Part shown: positions 1 to 7,418 of the stretch, piece after piece
Layout of the letters: the number at the start of each line of letters is the position of its first letter
How positions within the stretch are numbered: the first letter of the stretch is position 1
Program-made: the position numbers and the translations under genes
NCBI GenBank assembly: GCA_964557855.1
Contig: CAZLBP010000002.1
Coordinates: forward strand, 124,001 to 188,000
Source: JAJRZL01 sp964557855
GTDB taxonomy: Bacteria; Zixibacteria; MSB-5A5; GN15; FEB-12
Length of the DNA stretch: 64,000 nt
Reading direction: 5' to 3'
The notes under the pieces: generated by a model
Told to the model about the DNA's origin: nothing
The model's database searches: none
The model's input: only the letters and a program-made list of their open reading frames with translations

Positions 1-280
1 TGAAGGGCTGGATGTTGATCAGCGACGACGCCCCCGTTGTACTGTACCGGGTGTGGCCGATCGCCGTGTCACCCGACAACTTCTGTATTATCTCTTTATT
101 GGAAAAGACTTCCGAAACCCGCCCCATTCCTCTATGGTAATGGATGCTGCCGTTGTCCGATGTTACGATCCCCGCTGATTCCTGACCTCTGTGCTGCAGT
201 GCATACAGTCCCAGGTACGTCAGTTCGGCCGCTTTCGAATGGCCGAGAATACCGAATATGCCACACTGGTCGCGTATCAT
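1..280 (-). CDS. purF: Amidophosphoribosyltransferase, N-terminal part (runs off window)
   Basis: The reverse strand from 280 encodes a protein beginning MIRDQCGIFGI, with YLGLYALQHRGQESAGI at about residues 21-37 and IGHTRYSTTG further on. These are the hallmarks of the N-terminal glutaminase (Ntn) domain of PurF, which transfers ammonia from glutamine to PRPP in the first step of purine synthesis. Cys6 would be the catalytic nucleophile, so a five-residue propeptide must be removed, as known for Bacillus-type PurF. The ATG at 280 is preceded in frame by a TAA, so the start is well constrained, although the ribosome site is weak. Only 93 codons lie in the window; the phosphoribosyltransferase domain is outside. 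Identification is certain at family level. Confidence 0.95.
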   Translation of the reverse strand, partial: MIRDQCGIFGILGHSKAAELTYLGLYALQHRGQESAGIVTSDNGSIHYHRGMGRVSEVFSNKEIIQKLSGDTAIGHTRYSTTGASSLINIQPF

Positions 281-325
281 TTCACACCAAAACAGTTATA
301 CCGCACCGCAACGCAGAAAACCGAA

Positions 326-354
326 AATGTAGGCTGCTGGCGCGTCAAAGTCAA
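326..354 (-). promoter_or_regulatory. Putative sigma70 promoter of purF
   Basis: On the minus strand TTGACT (354-349) is separated by 17 bp from TACATT (331-326), about 45 bp upstream of the purF start at 280. The spacing is ideal and the -35 box is 5/6. The -10 box matches only partly, so this is a reasonable but unproven promoter. Confidence 0.45.
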
Positions 355-406
355 TGCTCAATACCATTTTGTTCAGGGATTTCGAGCACGGATACTGACG
401 TTGCAA

Positions 407-441
407 CAGGTCCTGTTGCCGCCTCGCGGAACTGTGACCTG
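407..441. repeat. REP-like palindrome, CAGGTC/GACCTG family
   Basis: CAGGTCCTG at 407 is closed by GACCTG at 436-441, giving a hairpin in the divergent purF/kinase-like intergenic region. The surrounding sequence resembles the copy at 54616-54652, including the flanking GTTGC and a following CTCCT. It belongs to the same clamp-type palindrome set as the longer elements at 2624-2779 and 6992-7147. No coding potential is seen. Confidence 0.6.
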
Positions 442-657
442 TAGCTTCTCCTTGATTGCCAATGCAATGTCAAGGCTCCGGTGTAACGAAGCGGCTCGAA
501 AATAACCACCCACAACACTGCCAATTTGCCAAGAAAATAGTAGCGAAACCCCGAAAAACGTTGTAATTTAGGGATTGTTGCGTTTAAGTACCTATCCATA
601 TTTCCGGTAGATTCCCGTTTAGTCGACCGGGTGGCGTAGGGGAGTCGAAAGAGCGAA

Positions 658-1428
658 ATGAAACAAGAGTCACAGGGACGATTTGAGATAATCCGACAAC
701 TTGCTATTGCCGCCTCCAAGGGTGAAGAATTCGAGAAAGTCGCGGAAGTTACTCTGGCGCAAACAGTTAAATTCGCCGACCTCAAGGCGGCTGCTCTTAT
801 CCTCTGGGACAATGCCCTGAACCCCACCTTGACCGTCAGCTACTCCGAGCACGCTGAAGACAAGCAACGGTTGCTTACTCTGGAACAGGAACTATACGAG
901 AAATTGCGAAAAGACAAGCACTTAGTTTCTGCCTATCTCTCGTTCGGCGGCAAAAAGCCGACTCACTCCTTCACACTTCCCTTAAGATTCAAGGAGAATT
1001 ACTTCGGAGCCGTGATCGGCATGCAAGAAGGTGTGCATACAATCGTATCCGAGGACGTGTTCCTGGAGACGCTCTCAGCTCTGCTGGCTCTCAATTACAC
1101 GGCGGCCTCGCAGATGAAACAGGCCGGCATACCGCAGGAAACACTCGACCAGGAGCGCCTGGGTGGCATCGTCGAGACGGCCATAACCGTCAATCACGAA
1201 GTCAACAACCCTCTCACGGCCATTCTGGGCAACGTGCAATTGCTGCTTCTGAAACGCGATGATCTCGATGATGAAGTGAAGAAGAAGCTAAAATCGATTG
1301 AAGAATCCGCCATGAAAATAAAGGACATTACCCAGCGCCTGATGCACATCACGACTCCCCGCGTCGTCGAATACACCAAAGGCACCAGCATGCTGGACCT
1401 CTCCGAAAAAACCAATCAGGAGACCTGA
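658..1428 (+). CDS. Histidine-kinase-like protein with GAF-like and DHp parts but no ATPase domain
   Basis: The 256-residue protein has a GAF-like N-terminal region (about residues 8-155) and then a HisKA/DHp segment containing NHEVNNPLTAILGN. The phosphoacceptor-type His is at about residue 180. After the helical hairpin it stops within about 60 residues (…PRVVEYTKGTSML…), so the HATPase_c domain of a normal kinase is absent. No second ORF with N, G1 or G2 boxes follows before 1770, so this is not an obvious frameshift. It may be a dimerisation or phosphotransfer partner, or an adaptor that competes with full kinases. No transmembrane segment is seen, so it should be cytosolic. The Shine-Dalgarno sequence is poor (GGGGAG about 13 nt upstream of the ATG). 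Confidence 0.7.
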   Translation: MKQESQGRFEIIRQLAIAASKGEEFEKVAEVTLAQTVKFADLKAAALILWDNALNPTLTVSYSEHAEDKQRLLTLEQELYEKLRKDKHLVSAYLSFGGKKPTHSFTLPLRFKENYFGAVIGMQEGVHTIVSEDVFLETLSALLALNYTAASQMKQAGIPQETLDQERLGGIVETAITVNHEVNNPLTAILGNVQLLLLKRDDLDDEVKKKLKSIEESAMKIKDITQRLMHITTPRVVEYTKGTSMLDLSEKTNQET

Positions 1429-1770
1429 ATCGTAGGATACATAGATCGAGATGCCGCTTTGGCTTTCGACACATATCATTCCAACAAACATACTGCAGGG
1501 ACGCCTCGCGAGCTGTCCACCTTAAGATGCATCTGCAGTTGCCGTGCTCCGGAACCCCTGCGGTACCGACTCCCCAGTCCCTTAATGCGCCGTCCGGAAC
1601 CCCTTCCCGACAGTTGTGGTACGTAGATCTTCAGATCGACGTACGAATGAATCATTTGCCACGACGTAACATATACAATCAAATCCCCTCTTGAGAGAGG
1701 CGCTTGAAGGGCGCCGTGTGTTCTTCTCTTCCGCTCCAATGTTACGCCCACCCCACCCTGCCGTCGCCTC
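1429..1770. other. Intergenic region with hairpins, no gene seen
   Basis: This 342-bp gap lies between two convergent genes. It holds a 12-bp inverted repeat with one mismatch at 1619-1644 (GTACGTAGATCT/AGATCGACGTAC, 2-nt loop) and a shorter GGCGC/GCGCC hairpin near 1700. Neither has a convincing U-tract. The ORF antisense through this region is of low coding quality. Confidence 0.5.
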
Positions 1771-2556
1771 TCACTCCCCATATAACCACCCCAACAACTC
1801 CTGCATGGCCTCCGGATCATTATTGATGATGTTCGTGCCGTGATCCTGACCTTCATACAGCCAGAGTTCGCACTGATTGTTGACAGCTGCCAACTTCCGA
1901 GACGACGACGCGGAATAAGTGTCGGCGGTCGTGGCGACAATCAGACACTCTCCATCAAATTCTCCCAGGGCTTTGGCCGGTCTCAAACCGCGATACTCAT
2001 GACCGGGCGACAACATCACGACACTGGACACAAAAGGCAACTCTTCAGTGGCCATGATAGCGGCATTGGCGCCGATTGACGCACCAATTACTGCAATATC
2101 GGCCGTGTCAATGCGATACCTGTCGTTCTTCAGAACTGCAGTCAACATCTCGACGACGTCATCAGGCATGTGAGCAAAATCCTCCGGAGTCATAGTCTGA
2201 AAACTGAGACTGCTGTCCCGCCGCCATGCGGTCGACTTACCGTGACCGCGCATATCGAGCGCCAGCGTGTAGGGGATAGGCGCCCCGGCCGCAGTCGAAT
2301 CAGAATTCAAGAACCCCGACACCGCGTCCAGGAACGTACTGAAGCTTTCATGCGTCTGGCTCATCATGGGCAACAGCACAATCAACCGACGCGCCGTGCT
2401 GTCCTCTTTAACATCATTCGGCGCCCCCAGCCACGCATACAACCTAAGGCTGTCCGAAGTCGTTATCGACAGCTCGATTGCATCCCATGTCCTCTGCGCA
2501 ACGGAAGCGGATACCGAAACCAGTACAATGAGCGCTATGACACAGACAACTCTCAT
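1771..2556 (-). CDS. Secreted alpha/beta hydrolase
   Basis: The 261-residue protein starts with a clear Sec signal peptide (MRVVCVIALIVLVSVSASVAQ). The body has alpha/beta-hydrolase landmarks: LIVLLPMMSQTH as the first core strand and oxyanion region, DMRGHGKS, the nucleophile elbow GASIGAN with Ser at about residue 160, and a C-terminal GQDHGTN with a plausible catalytic His near 239. It is probably a periplasmic esterase or dienelactone-hydrolase-like enzyme of unknown substrate. The ATG at 2556 follows AAAGGAG closely. It is probably monocistronic, because the next upstream gene ends 396 bp away with repeat DNA between. Confidence 0.8.
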   Translation of the reverse strand: MRVVCVIALIVLVSVSASVAQRTWDAIELSITTSDSLRLYAWLGAPNDVKEDSTARRLIVLLPMMSQTHESFSTFLDAVSGFLNSDSTAAGAPIPYTLALDMRGHGKSTAWRRDSSLSFQTMTPEDFAHMPDDVVEMLTAVLKNDRYRIDTADIAVIGASIGANAAIMATEELPFVSSVVMLSPGHEYRGLRPAKALGEFDGECLIVATTADTYSASSSRKLAAVNNQCELWLYEGQDHGTNIINNDPEAMQELLGWLYGE

Positions 2557-2623
2557 TCACTCCTTTCCGATAGGACGGGGTCGCCCACTGCCTGCGGCGT
2601 GGTCCTTACGTCCCTGCACCGAC

Positions 2624-2779
2624 CCGGTACCCCACCCAACGGGCATGTTGAAAAACCTTTTGTGTTGTTGTGTCGGGTCTTGAGCCCGCGTCAGCGGGAT
2701 TGTGACCCGACACGTAATTCGTTAATATACAACAGCGGCAGGTCACACGACCCCACTGACGTGGATTCGCAAGACCTGC
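2624..2779. repeat. 156-bp interspersed repeat, copy 1 (double hairpin)
   Basis: The block starting CCGGTACCCCACCCAA and ending GACCTGC is nearly the same as 6992-7147. It contains two clamp palindromes. The first is GTCGGGTC…GACCCGAC enclosing CCCGCGTCAGCGGG. The second is CAGGTC…GACCTG enclosing CCACTGACGTGG. Both copies lie between genes and neither is coding. The remainder of the 2557-2952 gap shows nothing else recognisable. Confidence 0.8.
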
Positions 2780-2952
2780 GGCAACTTCCAATCGAGACTT
2801 TTTCAACAAGCCCCAACGGGGGGGATCTTCTTCAACTTCAACCTGAATCACACCGCACAAGAGTTGGACAATTTCGGCCGTCGTCGCTCACCACTCGCGG
2901 AGCGATCCATTCGGCTATGAACCACTCCACATCAGTGCAATTTCGTCACATG

Positions 2953-3678
2953 TTAAATGTAGTTCTCAATAAACGCCTGCACAGCCTTGTCGAGCGCCGC
3001 CGCATGCTCTTTGTATTGCTCCATTTCCTTCTTGTCGCAGCAGTCTTTCATCTTGGTGATCAGCTCTTTCATTACGGCGAACTCGGTCAATATGCCCTTC
3101 TTGTGCTCCAGCAGCTCTTCGGGGATGTTCTTCTCGTTGAGATTGTCGGCCTTGGCAACCAGCGTTTCGGTTGAACCGACTATACCTTCCACATTGTCTT
3201 TCGGAAGATGTGTTTCTCTGATCAAATTCAGAGTAATGACCAACCCTTCGAATTCCGGATAATAAACGGGCAGCAGGGTAGAGGCGGTTGCTTCGAAAGC
3301 ATCGTGCACGGCCGGCATTAGCTCGTACACTTTTTCTTTCTCACCCTTTTCCGCGGCCGTGGCGTATTCGTTAATAAGCTCCCCGAACTCTTTCCGCTGC
3401 TTGAGAAACGCCGCTTGGCGTGCCTCGGTCTTGTGCTCCGGCTCCAGCTTCATGATCGCCTCAAATGCCTCCCGGAACTTCGGACCGGCCGCCAGCAGAG
3501 CGTCATAGTCTTTGTCCGGCCAGGCGCCATGCCAGGTGGGCGCCATAATCGCGTGGAAGGCTTCAAACGGATTGTGTCCCATTTCGGCTGCTCGATGCGC
3601 CGGACAGGTCTTCTCGTCCGCCGAGAGCATCGGACTTAACAGCAGCAGCAAAATCAGGATCGTTGCGACAGATTTCAT
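2953..3678 (-). CDS. Secreted helical protein of unknown function
   Basis: I do not recognise the family. The start is set at 3678 because the ATG there is preceded by AGGAGGAG at ideal spacing; the longer reading frame to 3696 would place this ribosome site inside the gene. The product is about 241 residues with a signal peptide (MKSVATILILLLLLSPMLSA). The mature part is rich in Lys, Glu and Ala and predicted almost entirely helical. It has His residues near the N-terminus (CPAHRAAEMGHNPFEAFH) and a CC pair (KDCCDKKE) near the C-terminus. A four-helix-bundle periplasmic sensor or metal-binding protein is possible, but there is no CxxCH haem motif. Confidence 0.75.
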   Translation of the reverse strand: MKSVATILILLLLLSPMLSADEKTCPAHRAAEMGHNPFEAFHAIMAPTWHGAWPDKDYDALLAAGPKFREAFEAIMKLEPEHKTEARQAAFLKQRKEFGELINEYATAAEKGEKEKVYELMPAVHDAFEATASTLLPVYYPEFEGLVITLNLIRETHLPKDNVEGIVGSTETLVAKADNLNEKNIPEELLEHKKGILTEFAVMKELITKMKDCCDKKEMEQYKEHAAALDKAVQAFIENYI

Positions 3679-3762
3679 GTCTCCTCCTATTGTCACTTAA
3701 TTGCTTATAATTGTCTATGCTATCTATTATCAAAAGAACCAGTAATCGCACGTGACCCGTTG

Positions 3763-4911
3763 TCAGATTACGTTGGTCTCTTCCACCAGTGAACCGACCC
3801 CGAATCTGTCGGGTGATAGGGCCGAAATGTCAACCGACGGCTTTTCGTCGGTTATTACTTCCGATGTCACCAGTCCTGCCGCCGGAGCCTGCATGAATCC
3901 GTGACCCGAAAAACCGGTGCAATGGAACAAACCCTGGATCTTGGCATCCCAACCGATTATTGCGTGATGGTCCGGAGTCGTTTCATACAACCCGGCCCAC
4001 TGATTGGCTATCTCCGCCTGCTCCAGTTGCGGGATTCGAGCCAGTGCTTTCTCCAGGATGGCATCGGTATAATCGGGATCGACCGAAATATCGAACGACG
4101 GCTCAACCGATCTGTCTGCCCAACCTAACAGCATCCCCTTGGATTCCTTATGACAATACAGCCCGGACCGCACATCGACCACCATCGGGAAAAACGGCTT
4201 GACGAAGTCAAGTTGACCGGTTGTTACCACCTGGCGCCGTATCGGCTGTACCGGTACCTCCGTGCCGACCATCTTTCCGATCAATCCCGCCTGCGGTCCG
4301 GCACAGTTAATGATGAGCGGAGTAGCTATGTCGCCCCGCGCCGTTTTGACATTCTTAACGACATCACCGTCGCATTCGATGTCACTGACTTCGGCGTCAA
4401 ACTCGATCTCCACGCCCAGACTGCGAGCTGCCTTCTCATAGCCCACGAGAAACTCGTGCGGATCACCCAGACCGTCATCCGGACAAAACGTCGCTAACAG
4501 TATGCCGTCGAGATCGACATGAGGCGCAAACTGTGGGATATCTTCCGGCTGCAGCAATTGTACATTCAGTCCCAGAGATTTCTGCTGCTCGTAGCTGTCC
4601 TTGAACCGCGCTATCTCAGCCTCCTCCTGAAGCAGAAACATGTAGCCCACCTGATCGAACAGCGCGTCAGAGCCGGTGTCGTCTTTGAACCGGCGGAACA
4701 AGCGTTCCGAAAGCATTGACATCTCAATATTCACTTTGGTTGAGAACTGCGCCCGTATACCGCCGGCGGCTTTTGAAGTCGCACCGGAGCCGAGCAGCGA
4801 GTCCTTTTCCAGTAAGACGATTTGTCCATACTTCTTCCGTGCCAAATGAAATGCCACCGCAACGCCGATTATCCCGCCTCCGATTATGACCGCATCCGCT
4901 CTGTTTCTCAA
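3763..4911 (-). CDS. FAD-dependent oxidoreductase of the DAO (glycine/sarcosine oxidase-like) family
   Basis: The 382-residue protein opens with the dinucleotide-binding motif ADAVIIGGGIIGVAVAFHLAR and an acidic strand end (VLLEKD). A GSGATSKAAGGIRAQF segment typical of sarcosine-oxidase-beta/DAO proteins follows. The C-terminal part has ANQWAGLYETTPDHHAIIG and CTGFSGHGFMQAPAAG, also classic for this family. It would oxidise a secondary amine or amino acid with FAD as cofactor. The substrate cannot be read from sequence, and no sarcosine-oxidase alpha, gamma or delta genes are adjacent. The 279-bp gap to the ClC gene is divergent and carries a repeat-family-2 copy. Confidence 0.85.
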   Translation of the reverse strand: MRNRADAVIIGGGIIGVAVAFHLARKKYGQIVLLEKDSLLGSGATSKAAGGIRAQFSTKVNIEMSMLSERLFRRFKDDTGSDALFDQVGYMFLLQEEAEIARFKDSYEQQKSLGLNVQLLQPEDIPQFAPHVDLDGILLATFCPDDGLGDPHEFLVGYEKAARSLGVEIEFDAEVSDIECDGDVVKNVKTARGDIATPLIINCAGPQAGLIGKMVGTEVPVQPIRRQVVTTGQLDFVKPFFPMVVDVRSGLYCHKESKGMLLGWADRSVEPSFDISVDPDYTDAILEKALARIPQLEQAEIANQWAGLYETTPDHHAIIGWDAKIQGLFHCTGFSGHGFMQAPAAGLVTSEVITDEKPSVDISALSPDRFGVGSLVEETNVI

Positions 4912-5080
4912 AACAATTCCTTGTCCTCAATTACTGTCGATCAAGTGAACTTTTTCACGTGCAAGGTAGTCAAAATGCCTCTAAAGTCAAGTCAAATCGC
5001 GGGTTCACGGGAGCCAGTGTTGACGAGGCGAGCTTGGAAATTGTTCCAGAAGATCAAAAAGTCAAGTCGGGTACTTCTTT

Positions 5081-5140
5081 CGCGCAGCGACACGACTTGC
5101 CCCTGCTCATCGGCAAACAGGTGGGGCAGGGTCCCGCACC
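5081..5140 (-). repeat. Interspersed repeat family 2, copy A
   Basis: Read on the minus strand this stretch gives GGTGCGGGACCCTGCCCC…, then GCAGGGGCAAG and GTCGCTGCGCG. It aligns with 39011-39119 (plus) and 61761-61870 (minus). It lies in the divergent intergenic region 4912-5190. Read on the minus strand it lies inside an open frame, but the repeated, non-conserved translation argues against a gene. Confidence 0.6.
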
Positions 5141-5190
5141 GATTTACTTTAAGCCTTGCCATGCGTCTCAAATAGAATAGATTCACGGCT

Positions 5191-6942
5191 ATGAAGATCC
5201 CTGCCCTCGAAAAGCTCCTGAGACGAGCTAAACCGTCGCAAACCAATATCCTTATCATCCTCTCGGTCTGTGTCGGTCTCGCCACTTCACTGGGTGCGAT
5301 CGCATTTATCAAGCTTATTGAGTTCTTCAACGATCTGTTTTTTGGCCTCACCGATCAGGTTCTATCGGAAGGTCTGGGTTCCTTCAGCATCAAATGGTGG
5401 CTGCCCATTATACCCCTGGTCGGCGGTCTGCTGGTGGGACCGATCGTGATGAAGTTCGCCGGCGAGGCCAAGGGGCACGGCGTGCCGGAAGTCATGAACG
5501 CCGTCGCCCGCCTTGGCGGGATTATCAGACCGCGTGTCGCCGCCGCTAAGACGCTCGCGTCGGCCATTTGTATCGGCTCCGGCGGCTCAGCCGGACGAGA
5601 GGGACCCATTGTGCAAATCGGCTCGGCCATCGGCTCCACTATCGGCCAGATCTTCCGCATGTCCGGCGATCGCGTCAAAATCCTGGTCGGCTGCGGTGCC
5701 GCGGCCGGCATCTCTTCCGTCTTCAACGCTCCCATTGCCGGCGTAATCTTTTCCCTCGAAATCATCCTCGGCGACTTCGCCATTACTACTTTCTCCCCAG
5801 TGATTCTCTCCTCGGTTGTGGCATCCGTGGTGACGCGGTCCGTCCTCGGCAACCACCCGGCCTTCGACGTGCCCGAATATTCTCTGGTCTCCGCGTGGGA
5901 AGTGCCGCTATATGTTGTCATGGGCATGCTGATGGGGGGAGCAGGTGTATCGTTCACTCAGGTCTTGAGCAAATTCGAGGACTTCTTTGACAGGCTCAAA
6001 ATGAACCCGATGGTCAAGCCCGGGGTCGGTGGTCTCTTATTGGGAGGAATCGCTATCTTTTATCCCCAGGTCCTGGCCGATGGTTACGAGACCATTAAGC
6101 TGACTCTGTACGGCCAGATGGGAGTTGTCCTGCTCGTCATGCTCATCTTCATGAAAATGATAGCCACGTCACTGACATTGGGCTCCGGCAACTCCGGCGG
6201 CATTTTTGCACCTGCGCTCTTCATGGGCGCCGTTGCCGGCGGCGCGTTCGGCGTACTGGTGCATCACTTGTTTCCCGGCGTCACGGCATCTTCCGGCGCC
6301 TATGCCCTGGTCGGTATGGCCGGCATGGTGGCCGCCACCACGCACGCGCCGATAACGGCGCTGTTGATCATTTTCGAGATGACTTCGGACTACCGGATCA
6401 TCCTACCCCTGATGATCACGGTCGTGTTCTCGGCCCTCGTGGCCCGCAAACTCTTCCCGCATTCGATCTATACGGTCAAACTGATCCGGCGGGGCATAGA
6501 CATTCGGGGCGGTAAAGACATAAACGTTCTGCGTTCCCACCGGGTTTCGCAGGTCATGGACAGAACGTTCGAAAAAATCCGAGCCTCAGCGACATTGAAG
6601 GACATATTCACGCGTGTTGAGACCGGCCATGATTCCTACTTCGTGGTGGTCGACCGGGAGGAGCACTTGATAGGCGTCTTCTCGATTCAGGACCTGAGGG
6701 CATTACTCAGTCAACACACGCTGGATTACCTCGTGATTGCGCAGGACCTGGCGCACGGCAGAACGATTGTGATTAACCACGATGACAACCTTGAGCAGGC
6801 ATTCAAATTGTTCGGGTTGAAAGACCTCAAAATGATCCCCGTTATCGATAAGAGCAACCAAAGCCGCGTCATCGGCGTCCTCCGCCGCGAAGATGTCGTT
6901 GACTACTACAACAAACGCCTCATCGAAACCCTCCGGCGATAG
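5191..6942 (+). CDS. ClC-type chloride channel or H+/Cl- exchanger with CBS pair
   Basis: This 583-residue membrane protein has the ClC signature motifs: GSGGSAGREGP, with the gating glutamate at about residue 137, and GSGNSGGIFAPALFMGA in the second half. About ten hydrophobic helices lie within residues 20-430. The C-terminal part (about 450-580) contains two CBS-like domains (SQVMDRTFEKIRA…, …VINHDDNLEQAFKLFGL…), which in related proteins bind adenine nucleotides. It exchanges or conducts chloride across the inner membrane. The ATG at 5191 has only a weak ribosome site. The start is supported by the divergent spacing and by MKIPALEKLLRRAKPSQTN leading into the first helix. Confidence 0.93.
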   Translation: MKIPALEKLLRRAKPSQTNILIILSVCVGLATSLGAIAFIKLIEFFNDLFFGLTDQVLSEGLGSFSIKWWLPIIPLVGGLLVGPIVMKFAGEAKGHGVPEVMNAVARLGGIIRPRVAAAKTLASAICIGSGGSAGREGPIVQIGSAIGSTIGQIFRMSGDRVKILVGCGAAAGISSVFNAPIAGVIFSLEIILGDFAITTFSPVILSSVVASVVTRSVLGNHPAFDVPEYSLVSAWEVPLYVVMGMLMGGAGVSFTQVLSKFEDFFDRLKMNPMVKPGVGGLLLGGIAIFYPQVLADGYETIKLTLYGQMGVVLLVMLIFMKMIATSLTLGSGNSGGIFAPALFMGAVAGGAFGVLVHHLFPGVTASSGAYALVGMAGMVAATTHAPITALLIIFEMTSDYRIILPLMITVVFSALVARKLFPHSIYTVKLIRRGIDIRGGKDINVLRSHRVSQVMDRTFEKIRASATLKDIFTRVETGHDSYFVVVDREEHLIGVFSIQDLRALLSQHTLDYLVIAQDLAHGRTIVINHDDNLEQAFKLFGLKDLKMIPVIDKSNQSRVIGVLRREDVVDYYNKRLIETLRR

Positions 6943-6991
6943 TAGGTCGGATCTTGAGGCGCCGAAGGCGGATGAAAATCCGACACGCAAG

Positions 6992-7147
6992 CCGGTACCC
7001 CACCCAAAGGGCCTGTTAAAAAAAACCTTCGTTTGTTGTGTCGGCTCTTGAGCCCGCGTCAGCGGGATTGTGACCCGACACGTAACTCGTAGATAGGCAA
7101 GAGCGACAGGTCACACGACTCCACTAACGTGGATTCGCAGGACCTGC
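6992..7147. repeat. 156-bp interspersed repeat, copy 2 (double hairpin)
   Basis: This is the second copy of the block at 2624-2779, in the same orientation. It has the same ends (CCGGTACCCCACCCAA, GACCTGC) and the same two nested palindromes; differences include compensating or loop positions (CCACTAACGTGG for CCACTGACGTGG). It lies in the 476-bp region before the M50/HlyD gene. The remaining 7148-7418 is C-rich with no visible gene. Confidence 0.8.
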
Positions 7148-7418
7148 CGCTGCTGCTTTCCAAGGAACTACTTGTCAGGGAAATGCCCCTTCGGCTTACC
7201 TACCCCCACCCACAATTTCCCTACAAAACCGATGGTGAATCACTCACTGCACCTATTAATAAAAAGAACAAAGGACCGACCGCAAAAAAAACGACTATTT
7301 CTAAACGAACCCATTTCACCGGCCCCACCCGTTCCCCGCGCCGTCACGGACCCCTTCGTGACGTCCGGCACCAGGTTTCAATCTTGCCCCGCACCCCCCA
7401 ACCCTCTACCTTTCCCAT

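Noticed and set aside
351..827. 158-codon minus-strand frame upstream of purF
   Set aside because: It overlaps the kinase-like gene antisense, contains a REP-like palindrome and has no family resemblance.
4992..5351. 119-codon minus-strand frame between the oxidoreductase and ClC genes
   Set aside because: It runs through a repeat-family-2 copy and into the ClC gene; there is no ribosome site and no recognisable domain.
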